Positions 1 to 12,633 of a stretch of DNA of 64,000 bases are shown here, piece after piece. The position numbers and the translations under genes are program-made. This DNA is from Kuschelorhynchus macadamiae (taxonomy: Eukaryota > Arthropoda > Insecta > Coleoptera > Curculionidae). The stretch covers positions 972,501 to 1,036,500 of the forward strand of contig JAUTXW010000143.1 in NCBI GenBank assembly GCA_030620095.1, written 5' to 3'. Positions within the stretch are counted from its first letter, which is position 1, and each line of letters opens with the position of its first letter. The notes under the pieces were generated by a model. That model worked only from the letters and a program-made list of their open reading frames with translations, was not told the origin of the DNA and searched no databases.

Positions 1-1318
1 GCAGTTTAGGCAATCGTTTATATATTTTCACCAATCATTTTTAAGTGTTTTACTGGTCTATTATTGTTAACTATAAACAAATAGTGAAACAGATATCAAA
101 GGAAGTAAAACTGTGCAATTTATCAATTGTGGTTCTTGCCCTTCAAATCCTAATTTAACGTTTTGAGATTAGAGAGAAACTATTGTTTGCGTTAAAGGTC
201 TCGGTAAAATAATTACTCTATTATTAAATGCAAATTTTACTTTCTTAACTGTTTTTCTAAAAGTCCAAGTTAAAATTTCACAGTTATATTCGTACTGCCC
301 AAACAATAAAATCATTGTTTGTATTGTTTATATAGCTTATATTTTTTATACATTGATTTTGTTGTAAAGTTAATATGACACAAAATGAACAAACTGAAAT
401 TTTTGAGAAATATGGTATGAATACAAGCTTAATATTGTCTAATGAAAACGCCGATAAGTCGTCAGAGCTTTATCTGAATAGATCAATTATGATCCTTCCT
501 TTACTTTCCAATTTATTATTTAAACATCCTTTAATTTTTTTGTAGTTTTCCCGGAAGAAGACAACCCGATAAAATAATATTCCGGTAAATAGTCAATATG
601 AATATGTCAGCAAACCTCGACCCCAAGTCTACAAGAAAAGAAATGAATAATTTGAGGTCAACAATCTGGAATTAATTCAAGCAAATCCTCAAATTTCGTA
701 CAGTCGTGTAGAAGAAGAGATGGGGTTACCCAAAACCAGGGTGGAGTTCTAATTATAAGTATATTTTTATTATTTAATTAATTAATAGTCGCAGTTTTAA
801 TACTAATTAATTCGTATTTGATGAAGTCATTATTTTGTAACATTTACTTCCAGTTTTGTTTTTGTAATATTTTTGGGTAGTTTCTTTATTCTGGCGAAAT
901 ATGTACTTCTAGAATGAATTTAGTCAATTCACATTCGTTATTCTTATTGTCACCGCTCTAGAATTTGTTTGACTGCATTAGGTCAGCTTCACGTGATCTG
1001 TAAAAGGTATATTCCATATTGCTAGTAAAATGCACGTTTGATCGTTGTCATATAAATGGCAGCATGGCATATACCAATTTAAAATCGATTCAAATATCAA
1101 TTTTGGTGTATTTATTTTTATTAAAAAAAAGAAGCAAGCAAAGGGGAAAAATGCACAATGTATGTTATGCTGTTTATTTATTTTTTATTTCAAAAAATAA
1201 ATAAGTATTATTATAATGATCTTGAAAACCTTGACTTCTTCTATCTACTGACGTTAGTTTCCTTTTCTCCTCTTATATGTTTTTTGAATATTGCGTCGTT
1301 CTCTTCATATAACATCTA
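1..1318. other. Gene-free AT-rich stretch
   Basis: No coding frame, RNA gene or element end could be recognised here. Short open frames such as the one near 1019-1204 have no recognisable motif and look like chance frames in AT-rich DNA. Confidence 0.6.
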
Positions 1319-1321
1319 TTA

Positions 1322-1449
1322 GGGCCAAATTATGAATAGGCTGGTAACTTTACCAAGTAGATAACTGTCTAGGATACCATTGTTGAGACAATTGTAACTA
1401 TGGTAAATAAATGTTTGGTAAAATTATCAGCCTATTTATGATTTGGCCC
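1322..1449. mobile_element. Harbinger-type miniature element (MITE), 128 bp
   Basis: The two ends are inverted copies of each other over about 33 bases, with only a few mismatches. Each begins GGGCCAAAT and continues through an AATAGGCTG-type core. The element is flanked on both sides by TTA (1319-1321 and 1450-1452). A 3 bp TTA/TAA target duplication with G-rich inverted ends is characteristic of PIF/Harbinger elements. There is no coding capacity, so it is a non-autonomous miniature copy. Confidence 0.75.
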
Positions 1450-1452
1450 TTA

Positions 1453-2430
1453 TGAGCCCAATATATACAGAAAGAAATACCATAATAAATCCTTTCACAG
1501 AAGGTCCACTATAAACAAACACAAACATTATTTACCTTTTATTTATTATACACATATATTTTAAATTTCACCATGTGTATTAAGCTCCATATGTATCTGT
1601 GGTCCATTCTCTGTGGTTTTTAGTCTATATTTAGAAACCCAGATTGATTTTTTGAATATTTTTTTAAAATTATTTTCTCTAGTTTGTCGGATTATTTTCA
1701 ACTTGATTATGTCCTGAATTTTGTTTCGTCAATTACGACCTGCATTTTAGGTTTTTCTGAAACATTCTTTTTATTTTATACTTTGCAGCTGAAAAATGTC
1801 GACGTCCTAACTATGACTTACCTAAACAAATACAGTAGCCTATTCTCGAATCAATTGTTCTATCAGCTCTTGATATTTTTTATTAATTTTTCATATCTTA
1901 AACTCACAATAAGTGCTGGTCTCAAATAAGAGGTTTCATCGTATCTTCGGCCGGGTTTTAGGGACATAATTCATTAGTTACTTTTTCGTTTTGCGTTATT
2001 ATTTTGGGTTCTGTGTGGGCGTATCAATGCCTCTAGGCTGTCATTTGTCAAGTTCAGTCTGTTTCATAAACATCCGTCAATCTGTCATTTTATGAGTACA
2101 TGCTTGTTTTGTTGTCAAATGTATAACTTCAATTAATGAGTAGCACGGGTGACTAATTATTCGTTGCTAGGTTATCTCCCTATCCTTGAGTTCTTCTATT
2201 CCTCATGGCAATCTACTGGGAGGTTTTTGAGAATTGCCGAAGGGGAAGACAAAGACCTGAACTTTCGAAAGGGCACTTTTTGATCACCTGTAATGATCGA
2301 CAAGGCTTCAACTCGAATTTGGGTATTAAATAAAGTGAAATAAAGTTTATCTTGAAAATTCTTTCTCCAATATTGATTTAATTTTTTATTCTATGCTATA
2401 AATTTTCAAAATTTTTCAAAGGGACTAGAA
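1453..2430. other. Gene-free AT-rich stretch
   Basis: An 81-codon open frame at 1684-1929 begins at a non-ATG codon and encodes only a low-complexity hydrophobic peptide. I see no recognisable gene or element. Confidence 0.5.
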
Positions 2431-2439
2431 CGAATATGT

Positions 2440-2664
2440 TTGTAGTATATTTGATTTCACGAAAAAATAGAACGGTAATGCGAAAACCGTGTCTCTCTAT
2501 CTTTAGGCTTAACCGAGATACCCCGTAAAACATCCGAAAACGGACCTGCATTATTTCCAGTATAGTGGATGTCTGTCTTAGAATAATTATATCTAGATCG
2601 TTTTAAATGAAAGAATAAGATTGTTATGTGTAGAAGTTTTATTCTAGTTATTTTAGACACCCTG
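2440..2664 (-). repeat. Dispersed repeat ending in the ACAGGGTGTC motif
   Basis: Read on the minus strand, this stretch starts with an ACAGGGTGTC end (near 2652-2661). It runs into a body with 'CGGGGTATCTCGG' and 'AAAACCGTGTCTC'-like phrases. The same terminal motif recurs many times in the window. No second end could be paired. Confidence 0.4.
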
Positions 2665-4640
2665 TATTAATGCCTTTACAGCGTCTTAATGAGCATTATC
2701 AAATTTAATATTAAAAAGCATTTAACTGGGTCAAGAGCACTGGAACAGCACACCTTTTGATTTTTTTTCTGCCTAAGCACTTTCATTATTTACTCTTACG
2801 TTGTAATAAAACCATCATTAAAAACAGGTAACGGCACAAAGCCATTTTATTAACGACCCTCAAAACAGTGTTAATGAAATTTGACGACCACTTCAATATT
2901 TTAATTGGATGCGTTTTTATTTCGCTCTTTTTTTTTGCTATTGTTGACATCTACAAATGTGTATTTTAGCGAACAGGTAAAGAAAATAAACCTCAAGAAA
3001 AATATTTTTAAATAAATTAATTGTTCTGAATCAGTTTTTCCATTTCTAATAAATCTTTATCTATTTTTTCTCAAAAGTGTAAGCATTAGAAAAACATAAA
3101 TTTTTCAATGTCAAAATAAATACATTCGTGCCGTTAAATGTACCATACACATCTGAAAGATTTTTAGTTTAAGCTTACTTTAACATTTTTAGTTGTAAGT
3201 GATTTGAACAGCCTGCAATTTTCTTCATTCTTCTTAACTAAGCTTTTCTCGTGACGAAAAACGGTGAATTTCATGTTAAATAGAAACAAATGTAGAGAGT
3301 GTCTGCAGAGAACGGGCCACTCGATTCGGCTAATCGAAAAAAAAACAATTGAAGGTCTAAGAAAATCTGGATTTGGAAAAATGTTGCATTCTGAATAAGT
3401 GAATTTGATATTAGGCGCTGTAGGAAAAATTGTGCTTATTCGTCTTTTAAATTGCACTTCCGATTAACGTGAAACGACACCCGAAGCAACATTTTCGAGC
3501 ATAACTCCATGAAATTTTAGCACAAGATAGTACAGCACGTTCTCCTGATTTCAATAATATACATTATAGAAATTGACCCAGAAGTAATGGGTCAAACATT
3601 AACTGGAGATACGAGAGTGTCAATTATATTGTTTTAGCCAATATTGCCTTAATAAAATGTTGCTCGTTTTAAAGATACAGGGTGTCAAAGGTTATATTGC
3701 TTTTTTGTTAATACTTCATAATTCGAAAATCGTCACCAATTTCAGATTCCCCCAGGAAGCGCTACTTACAGGCACGTAAATGCGTAAATGTACCCTGTTT
3801 TTTTATTTCGCCCTTTGCGCTTTTTTAACCATACAATATGAAAAAGGGGTTATTTCTTAACTAATAAGGTATACTTCATTAATATATTTCGAGATATTCG
3901 CCATTATTATTGTCATAATACATAAACTCGGTTTATAATAAAGCATTAGGTAAGTGCTGAAAATGTTTCCAATTCTCCTGAATGCATTTTTTTAACCCTC
4001 TTCTTAAATTACGTCGGACTTTGAAGAAAATACCTTCGTTATTTCTAATGTCGTTAGAGGTCCCCCCTTTCATATAGCCCTAAAAAAAATTAAGGGGATT
4101 AAGTTCTTTGTAATTTTGCCTCGTTGAAAAGGCTATTTTTTGCTTCATAACAATGTTTTAATAAACTAGTCACTAAACACTACAAATTAATATATCCATT
4201 TTAACCAAAGATCTTTTTGCAAATGAATGTATTCAAAAGTCATATGGATGTCATTAAATGTTGAAAGAATTAGAATACTTAAAATGAATAACACTTTAAT
4301 TTGCTCTGTTATTTTTTACTGAGTATAACACTGTTACAGGACAGACGTAAATAAAATAATTAATTTAAGCTACCCTGATAAATAATGCTTAAGAACGATA
4401 AAAGGGCCCAGGAAAACGGAAAATATAATTACACTAGTCACTTAATTAATTGTAAATACCAATTTAATGAAAATCTCTTAAGTCTGCTCATCAAAATATT
4501 ATTTATCTTTTCTTTCGAGTGCATGCAACGTAACAATTGCTGAAAAGTGCAGAGTTATTTACAGTGATTAGCCTTTTTAAAAACATCAGCAAATATTCCA
4601 AATATTGAAAATCTATTGGAAACGCCTATTATATTTAATT
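2665..4640. other. Gene-free stretch with one more ACAGGGTGTC repeat end
   Basis: No gene was recognised. An ACAGGGTGTC motif occurs near 3677, and the sequence around 4060-4100 has a short 'CCCCCCTTTCATATAG' patch. The 97-codon minus frame at 3164-3457 has no recognisable motif. Confidence 0.45.
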
Positions 4641-4642
4641 TT

Positions 4643-5020
4643 ATACATATGGTGTTTCAAAAAACTTTTAATTTTTGAATTATACCACAAGTTCAAATTT
4701 TTACTACTTTTATTGTGGCATTAGCTTCTAGTCTAACCAGAAGTAAAAGTGTTTTTACGTTACAAAAAAGTTGAACGCCATACTGATTTGAAAAGTGACT
4801 CTACAAAAGGCTATAAAAAATAAGATTGAAATTAAGATTTCGTTTTGCCGTACGTCAAACTAAATTGTTTTTTAAGGTCCAAGGCTGTCAACTTTGAAGC
4901 TTAAATATCTCGAAAAACACTGAAGTTAGATGTAGAACATATGAAATTTGTTTAGAATATTTTGAAGATTCTAAAATTTTAAAAATAAATAGGGCTTTTT
5001 TAGAACGTCCTGTATATTAA
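4643..5020. repeat. Probable short element with inverted GGTGTTT/TCCTGTA-type ends
   Basis: The left side has a TATACATATGGTGTTTCA end and the right side an ACGTCCTGTATAT end in the opposite orientation. They resemble the diverged ends of the ACAGGGTGT family, and the (TA)n tract directly adjoins the right end. No coding frame is present. Confidence 0.35.
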
Positions 5021-5028
5021 GAATATAC

Positions 5029-5088
<60 letters not shown>
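5021..5088. repeat. (TA)n microsatellite
   Basis: A nearly uninterrupted TA dinucleotide tract, slightly degenerate at its left end (ATACATATATATACATA). Confidence 0.95.
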
Positions 5089-5090
<2 letters not shown>

Positions 5091-5419
5091 TTATATTATA
5101 TAAAGTATCTGCGTCTAGGTTTCTTGGATCTTGAATATATTTTAGGTTTTTGGTTCTTGGGAATGTAAGATCCAGAGGTTAAAAACAAAGTGTTTTTTTT
5201 TCCTTACATATTAGTCTAACCTAGTCACCCTAAAGTTCCCTCATAAGGAGTAATTCATTGTCCAGAAAAGTGAATGAGAACACAATTTATAAATTGAGTG
5301 ACTATATGCGAAACTAAATAGGATGATATTTTACTATTCCCAATAACAAGAAGGATAAATACAAGGCAAGTTCCGGGTAAAGGAGATATACCGATTTTTT
5401 TAATACTGTTTTTTTCAAA

Positions 5420-5525
5420 CATTTGAATAGGCCACCTTTTTATTCCACCATATTGAATTCGTACCAATATTTTACCAGTTTCCACCTACGTCAGCCTTTC
5501 GTGCAAAATTATTCCGGTACCTATT
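5420..5525 (+). repeat. Single copy of the 'CCACCAT-TTGAATTCG' repeat
   Basis: This roughly 100 base stretch (phrases CCACCATATTGAATTCG, TTTTACCAGTTTCCACCTA) is a relative of the units in the 13.84-14.17 kb array. It is a dispersed copy of the same degenerate family. Confidence 0.5.
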
Positions 5526-6780
5526 TAAATAATAAAAAGTTATTCTAAGACTAACATTTGCCATATCTCTCTGCAATATAAACATCATATAGTCAAAGTA
5601 AATAAAATTCAAAATATACATTTTAAGTATAAAAAAATGTAAAGTATGTAGGATGTCCTAAAAATGTGTCGTGCTTTGCTAAGTATAAATACATTAAGTT
5701 TGATGCCGTTATTTTTAAAGACACTCTCGGTTGGCTTACCTTTTTGTGGATTCAATTCTCTTAATAAATTTGGAAAATGTTTAGATAAGATAAGATAAGA
5801 GATTCTGCTCAAAATGTTTTGAAAAGAATTTTTAGAGAGCCTAAAATCAGATCAACCTATTTGATAATGCATTTTACAAAGCAAAAAAAAACTTTTCAAC
5901 CAGACCAAATTTGATAGGTTTTGTTAAACCAAATCGAAGCTATAATTATTTGGAAAAAAAATGCTCCCTCCTTTCTACGTTAGTTAAAGAACTAAATTAA
6001 TATGTTTCGGGATAAAATTATTTAAAATTGTCTCCAGATTTTTATAATTGTATTTTTAATAAAACTTGTCTGGAAGAATTAGAAGCAACGAATTGTTTTT
6101 ATATGTATATTTTATTATAAACACCTTTTTTCCTAATGCTGGGCGTTTAACGGTTTCTTAAATATAGCTGTATCCACTGTTAGTCGGCCACCCTGTAAAG
6201 TGTAGTTTTAAAATTAGACTTCTAAAAATACTATTATAAATATGTATAAGTACTTAGAGTCCCAAAAAATTTATTTTCATAAAAACGAACGTCATGAAAA
6301 GTAACTAATATAATAACCACAGATAATAATTTTGTGTTTCCATAATATCATATCTATGTCCTTATGTAACTACGGTTCTTTTTAATATGTTGATGATTCC
6401 TATAAGTAATTTTCTGGCCTGATAATGGGCAGTAGGTTTACTTTTATTTGAAAAAGTTTATTTAGATGGAAATTTCTAACTTCCTTTCCAATTTTCTCTA
6501 GCGTTGCCATTGTCAACGGTGTCGTTAAGGGATAACAGGCTATTTCCATCCGAACGTGACACCTCATCGTTATCTTCTTTTATTCATTATTGACTTCAGA
6601 TAATGCGGAAGTTATCAACTCGAGCATATTACGTTTTACACGAATTCAGTAGTAAAACTGCTAGGGTCTTGTTATATAGCTGATATTACAATTTTTAAAG
6701 ATTACTGAATTAGGATTAATGTACTATCTAGAAAAACCCTTCCAAGACAAATATCAGCATTTTCACTAACCTTAGACTTA
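5526..6780. other. Gene-free AT-rich stretch
   Basis: No gene was recognised. A CCACCCTGTA repeat end lies near 6190. The minus frame at 5609-5812 has no recognisable motif. Confidence 0.5.
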
Positions 6781-6787
6781 AATGTGG

Positions 6788-7165
6788 CTAGGTATACTAA
6801 AACTAAAAACTTTAAAATAATTATTATATTTATTTTTTTTATTTACTTAGCAACATAAAAGAATGAAGATATGCTTTTTACTAGCGCATGGAATAATTAC
6901 TAAGGAATTATTAGATACCGGTTCTGATACGACCCAATCATTTTTTATGGCAATTTTAAAGAACTGAAACATCACAGCAGCGAATGCAGAAACCTGACTT
7001 AAATATTGTCTAGGTATACTAAAACTAAACACTTTAAAATAATTATTACATTTATTTTTTTTATTTACTTAGCAACATAAAAAAACGGAACAAAGCTTTT
7101 TACTAGCGCATGGAATTTTAAAAAACTGAAACATCACAGAAGCGAATGCAGAAATCTGCAGATAC
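6788..7165 (+). repeat. Tandem duplication, second unit internally deleted
   Basis: The phrase TAGGTATACTAAAACTAAA starts both units (near 6790 and 7011). Both continue through a shared ATTTACTTAGCAACATAAAA segment to GCGAATGCAGAAA. The second unit lacks about 60-70 bases found in the first (around 6890-6950). It is a local tandem duplication followed by a deletion in one copy. Confidence 0.8.
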
Positions 7166-7182
7166 TCTGTAACTATACGTGA

Positions 7183-7255
7183 GTACCGAGGCGAGCACAC
7201 AGCCATGCTCCCAAGAGAATAGTGAGCACACTGTTACGCTCCCAAGAAATGACGT
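7183..7255 (+). repeat. Short tandem repeat, about 36 base unit, two copies
   Basis: GAGCACAC...GCTCCCAAGA occurs twice in succession with minor differences. This small block is richer in G+C than its surroundings. No function could be recognised. Confidence 0.6.
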
Positions 7256-8200
7256 TATGATTCTGCTCTCGAGCATTACGCGGACCCACCTAATTTAATA
7301 CCAATGCTTTTTTAAAGAGCCTGCGTGTGTCTTTGAGAACTTTTTCAGGCTCCGAGTCTCACCAAGCATACTTATTTCAATGATTTATATCACTTTCATA
7401 GACCCTTGCGTTTAATATATTATGATTCGTATGTTGAGTTGTTTGACATTTTAAAATTTAATCTTAACTTGAAAATATGTCTTAGTGCTTAAAATTAATT
7501 AGAAAGTAAATGCAGATTTTTATAAGATTTCTTTATTCATTTTATACACGATACCTTTTCCTGCAACTTTTTAGGTGGGATTTTTTTACGTTTTAAATTA
7601 ATTCTATGTGTACTCAATATTACCCGTTTTTTTGTATGATAAAAATATATTTTATGAAACAATGTTAACAAAAAACTGATCAAATAGTTAATATTAAAGC
7701 ACTTTATTATTCGTATATTTAATTAAATATTGATTTAGCAGATTAATCAGATTTGTGACATATTTTACAAATTACAGTGAGATTAGATCTGAAACAACAA
7801 TATTTCATATTATCCGCCCGTTCTTTATATATGTAAGTTTCTTGTTTTAAACTTTAATTTACAACATTGTTTATATTTAATTGTTTGTAATTTAGGACGA
7901 TCAATTAATGAATTTAAATATGACATTTGTCTGTTTAAATTTTACTACGACTTTAAAATTGCAAATCTTTTCCAAACATACATAAATCGAAAATAATTTA
8001 TAACGCGACATCAAAGTATATATGTATATCAATTTCTGCTCTTAATGTAGGGCCGGATGGAAATCTAGTCGCCCGTAGAATACATAAATCCTGAAATATG
8101 TAAGAAACAAACACAAAAATATAATATATAACTACAGCGTGTCCCACGCATTTTCTACCAAATGGACAATCTTACAAAAAAAGTTTTTATTGCTGTAAAA
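7256..8200. other. Gene-free AT-rich stretch
   Basis: No gene was recognised. A GTGTCCCACGC phrase near 8141 resembles a repeat end just outside the following inverted-repeat element. Confidence 0.5.
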
Positions 8201-8201
8201 T

Positions 8202-9770
8202 TAGACTACAGTAAAAAGCACAGTGGAACTTGCGTCTGATTGGCGAGAAAAAATTGCGTCTACTTGGTGGCAAATCGCGTTTTTTTTTATTGTTTAGAGG
8301 TTTATATATAAAAACGTGGAAGATGATCGTAGATATTGAACGACCAAACGCAAATAACTATCAGGACCGAATAATAACTAAAGCTCACAAGGAGGCAGAG
8401 TCGATAAAAAACAAAGTGGAGGTGGAAGAAGGCAATCAGGTATATGGGTAATTTAAGGTAACATCTTTCAGAGATCCGAACAAATTATATAACGTAAATT
8501 TAACGCAAGTGTGTAAAAATGATGCAAAATTTGCATTCATTGTGACCAATGTGAATGTATCCAGTATGTGGTCAGGAATACCTTGTGCAAGCATGTGCAC
8601 TTGGTAAGAATGAATTAGCAGCGAATGGGTACTAACCCTGTCTTAGATAAACTCGCAAAGAGTTTGGGAGAACATTTAATGATTAAGCCAGGAAATTAAT
8701 GAATCTATCAGAGGCAAGGTGGAAGAAACGAATCAGGCAATAGATGTGGTCCAGGCTCAAAGCACACAAAATCTTCAATGGAAAAGGAAAAACTTACATA
8801 ACTTCATAGATGGATTAGGCGACGAGAATTTCACCAAATTCATGAAAGATATCCAAGGAACCGTAAGAAAATATCGAGAAAAGACAAGCCAAATTTCACA
8901 CAAGCACAGCAAAATGGATAAACAGGAATATTTTTCTTCCATCAAACGCCCAAAAATGTAATGTATTAAATTATTCAACAATGTTTTAATTTCTAGAATC
9001 CCACCCTACATACTTATTTAGTATTAGTAGTAGACAATAACATTAACATATTTAGGATTATTATAGGTTTAAGTTGGTTAATTTAGAGGTTTTTTTAAAA
9101 TGTTGAACATAATATTTTTTAATTCATACAATCCCATCTAGTACACATATTAAATAGTAGACATTATAACCATTACAAATTTGAGTTTGATTGTTAATTT
9201 AAATGTTTTTTGTTTTTTGACAACGGAATGTATCTGGTTCTAGGCAAGGTTTAGAGGGGTTTCACCTTTACCGTTGCACCGAACGGACATTCCCCCCCTT
9301 TGAATTTCCGAATTTTATAATTTAAATACTTTTAAACTTAATGATAGAGTATTTTATTTATATTTACGTTAGTTATTTCTGGTACATAAGTGTATAATTT
9401 TATTCAGATAATATTTCTTCTTGTGTGTAAGTAAACACTTAATACACATCATATTAAATTAAATAAAGATCAATATTTTTATTCAGATATATCGCATTAT
9501 ATTGGACCTAATTTCTTAAATAAATATTACCTGTATCTATGTAAGTATCTAATTTACATTTCAATTATTATAGGTAAGTACAACATTAATTTTTGTTTCG
9601 GGAAAATAAAGTAAATCTAATTACATTTATTTTGTTTATTTGTAAATCGTAACTTACAAAACATCGTTACTGTTATAATACAAACATGACATAATACAAT
9701 TATGACACGGCCACTTATTTGCTCTGGCCAATCAGATGCAACTTCCACTATGCTTTTTACTGTAGTCTTA
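8202..9770 (+). mobile_element. Mutator-like (MULE-type) DNA transposon remnant with long inverted ends
   Basis: Positions 8202-8244 and the reverse complement of 9727-9770 match over about 43 bases. Shared phrases are AGACTACAGTAAAAAGCA and CTGATTGGC. The similarity continues more loosely outward. Between the ends lies a broken gene encoding a SWIM zinc finger, a domain named partly after MuDR, the Mutator transposase. Long inverted ends plus a SWIM protein suggest a MULE. The DDE catalytic core is not recognisable, so this copy is internally deleted. Target duplications could not be identified and the outer limits are uncertain. Other TE families also carry SWIM fingers, so the superfamily is an inference. 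Confidence 0.6.
8230..8961 (+). pseudogene. SWIM zinc-finger transposon protein, broken
   Basis: A first open frame (8230-8451) contains an IERPNANNYQDR segment. It runs into an in-frame TAA, after which the same frame continues as FRDPNKLYNVNLTQVCKN. A shift of frame near 8520 leads into the zinc-finger segment (8523-8615). This has Cys pairs in CKICIHCDQCEC, then about 11 residues, then CKHVHL. The pattern fits the C-x-C...C-x-H signature of SWIM fingers, which bind DNA or proteins. A C-terminal part follows at 8719-8961 and ends YFSSIKRPKM. The DDE core expected upstream is absent. At least one stop and one frameshift make it non-functional. The host function, if any, is unknown. Confidence 0.65.
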
Positions 9771-11340
9771 TAAAGTTCAGCAAAAAGTTTTATTGCTATT
9801 AAGTTCATTATATAACTATAATTTTCTCTAAAAATCTTAATAATTTCCTCATTTTATTAGAAAACGGATATTTAGAACTTTTACCTTTAGATTTAAAACA
9901 ACAGATACTTGCAGAAATATAAAAGAAATTTCGCTTAACATATCCACTTAAATTGCAGGAAAAGTTATTATATAAACTCACGGTTCTTGAATTTACAGCA
10001 TGTCATATTGAGATCACTTACTGACGTTTCATTTTTTTAGTTGTGCTATAGTTTTCAGAAATGTGTTTCTTGAACGTTATGCAAAAATCAGGTATATACG
10101 TGGTCTGTAATCCTATTGCGTGATCCTATTGAGTGATGTCGCTACGAAAATATCCTAGGACTAATTTTTTTTTAATTTCTGTAATTAAGTATGGGCTTTA
10201 GTTTGGATTAGATTCTGATGGGTATCAAATTGTTTAATTGTGTAAAGTTATAATTTTATAACGCTGCTTTCTGGAAATCGTATACTTTTCATTTTTAAAT
10301 AAAGCAAGTAAACATGATAAGAAACAGAACCTAAATTTAATTCCAGAACATAAGCAATGAATAAGGAATAAATTATAGAGAAAGAGCTAAGGCTATTAAG
10401 GGTTTTTGTTACTGCATGACCTGACAGGTACTGTCAAACGTTGCAGCCCTTGATAATTCTCTTTTATTCCTTCATTTAACACGTACAAAAATAAAGATAA
10501 GTAAAATATATAAATAAGAATATAATCACCTGAATTAAATAATAATGTTAATAGGATCTCGGTAATAAAAGTACATTCATCATTCAACTAAAACGAATCA
10601 AACCCATGTTAAAATAAATAAATATATTATATGTGAATTAATAAAAAAACAACAATAAATAACGTCTTGTTCAATTCAGTAATCAGTCTAATCACAAAAA
10701 CCGTTTAAAAAAAGTAATAATAATAATAACTCTTAGTCCTGTCATAAAAGTTCATCATCAAACTTATAATATGTTTAATTGGAGCAAACCTAACAAGCCT
10801 TAAATAAATATATATATACAAAAAAATTAAACTTCATACATAGTAAATTAAAATTATATTACAAATTTTAATTTTATTTTCTTGCCTTTTGAAAAACAGT
10901 CTATGATAGTTTTAGGATTTACTGGAAAATCTCCACTAACCTTTCTTGACCGGTGGTTGCTCTTTACCAAGTTTTTAAAGACGTGATTTCTAATAGGCAA
11001 TTTGCCTCTTTTGAGTCCAGAAAATGTTATTGATTTCTTTTTTTGGATTTTTATAGTTTTCGAAGAAATTTTCGGCTTAACTGACATCCTCTTTACGATA
11101 TTGGTGATTTTCGTGAGCTACTAAATCTCCATCTTCTCCGAATAACTTAAAATACTTGACAAGAGGTGCGCTAAATAGTTTTTTAAAGGCCTGACCTTAT
11201 TTACACACACAATATTTACAAAATATTCCTGACAAATACTAAATAAGTATACTAAAAAAAATTTCAAAATTTGTTTTGTTAAAAAATATTTGATTTCTTT
11301 CTGGTTTTTTACCCAATGTATTCAATGCGGGAATTTAAAT
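9771..11340. other. Gene-free AT-rich stretch with one small basic open frame
   Basis: The only frame with any distinctive composition is on the minus strand at 10854-11087. It starts with ATG and encodes 77 residues rich in Lys, Ser and Arg, with no recognised domain. It could be a chance frame or a remnant of a TE protein. I see no RNA gene. Confidence 0.4.
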
Positions 11341-11353
11341 TGTTTGCCCGGTT

Positions 11354-11515
11354 GTTAACAAACGTCCGCTTTGCTGGCTCTCCCACTCCCGGACGAAAAC
11401 CTGGTGTGGGTCGCGTCATTTCAGAAAACCGTGTTTTTCGACCTTTGCGAGGGCATATCTCGGAAACTATTAAAAATAGGACTCTTGGCATATATAGTAT
11501 AGAAAGTATTAGTAG
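11354..11515 (+). repeat. Single-ended copy related to the TTAA-flanked miniature element
   Basis: The stretch begins TTAACAAACGTCCGC, the same end as the element at 14675-14926. It continues with GC-rich phrases and ATATCTCGGAAACTATT. No partner end occurs nearby. The next matching inverted end is at 14913-14926, so this could be a solo end or the left edge of a much larger composite element. Confidence 0.5.
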
Positions 11516-11915
11516 GCCATGATTATTAGAACAATAAATGATCCTTTGCTAAGCCCTGGTCAAGACCTGTTAGTTGCTAAATTTATATTTTATGTGTAAC
11601 ATTGTATTTTTTATGATGGCCGAAAATTAAAAATTATCATAATTTTAAAAAATATGACATGTTAGTCCGCTTTATACAGAGCAATGAAAACACCCGTGAA
11701 GCTTCCCAGCCATATTTTAACAGGTTTGTCTGAATATTTACTTACCTTTTGGATATTTATTCATTTATCGCTTCAAGTTTATTTTTTTCTCTTGTCTTTT
11801 TAATTTATAAATATCCAGAAAGAAGGCAACCTTGCCCTTTAATGTTTTCCCGAATAAAAAAAAAAATTGGTAGGACATGCATAATATAAATCTTTTTTTT
11901 TTGCTTACTATTCGA

Positions 11916-12527
<612 letters not shown>

Positions 12528-12632
12528 AAAAAATGTGGAACGCTTCACTATTTTAAGTGTCATCCTTGCGCAGGGGCCAAGCTGATCTCTGTATTGTTCT
12601 AATTTTAGTATATGTGCCGCCGAAGCAAGTAC
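12528..12632 (-). ncRNA. U6: U6 spliceosomal snRNA copy, probably a pseudogene
   Basis: Read on the minus strand it follows U6 closely. It has the 5' part TTGCTTCGG, CACATATACTAAAATT, the ACAGAGA box, GGCCCCTGCGCAAGGATGACAC, GTGAAGCGTTCCA, then a run of six T. U6 pairs with U4 and U2 and forms part of the spliceosome active site. The stretch after ACAGAGA is three bases shorter than in standard U6 and altered, and this region contacts U2 and carries the AGC triad. The AGC itself remains. No convincing proximal sequence element or TATA box stands upstream. A retro-derived pseudogene is the most likely reading, though a divergent functional gene is not excluded. Confidence 0.85.
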
Positions 12633-12633
12633 C

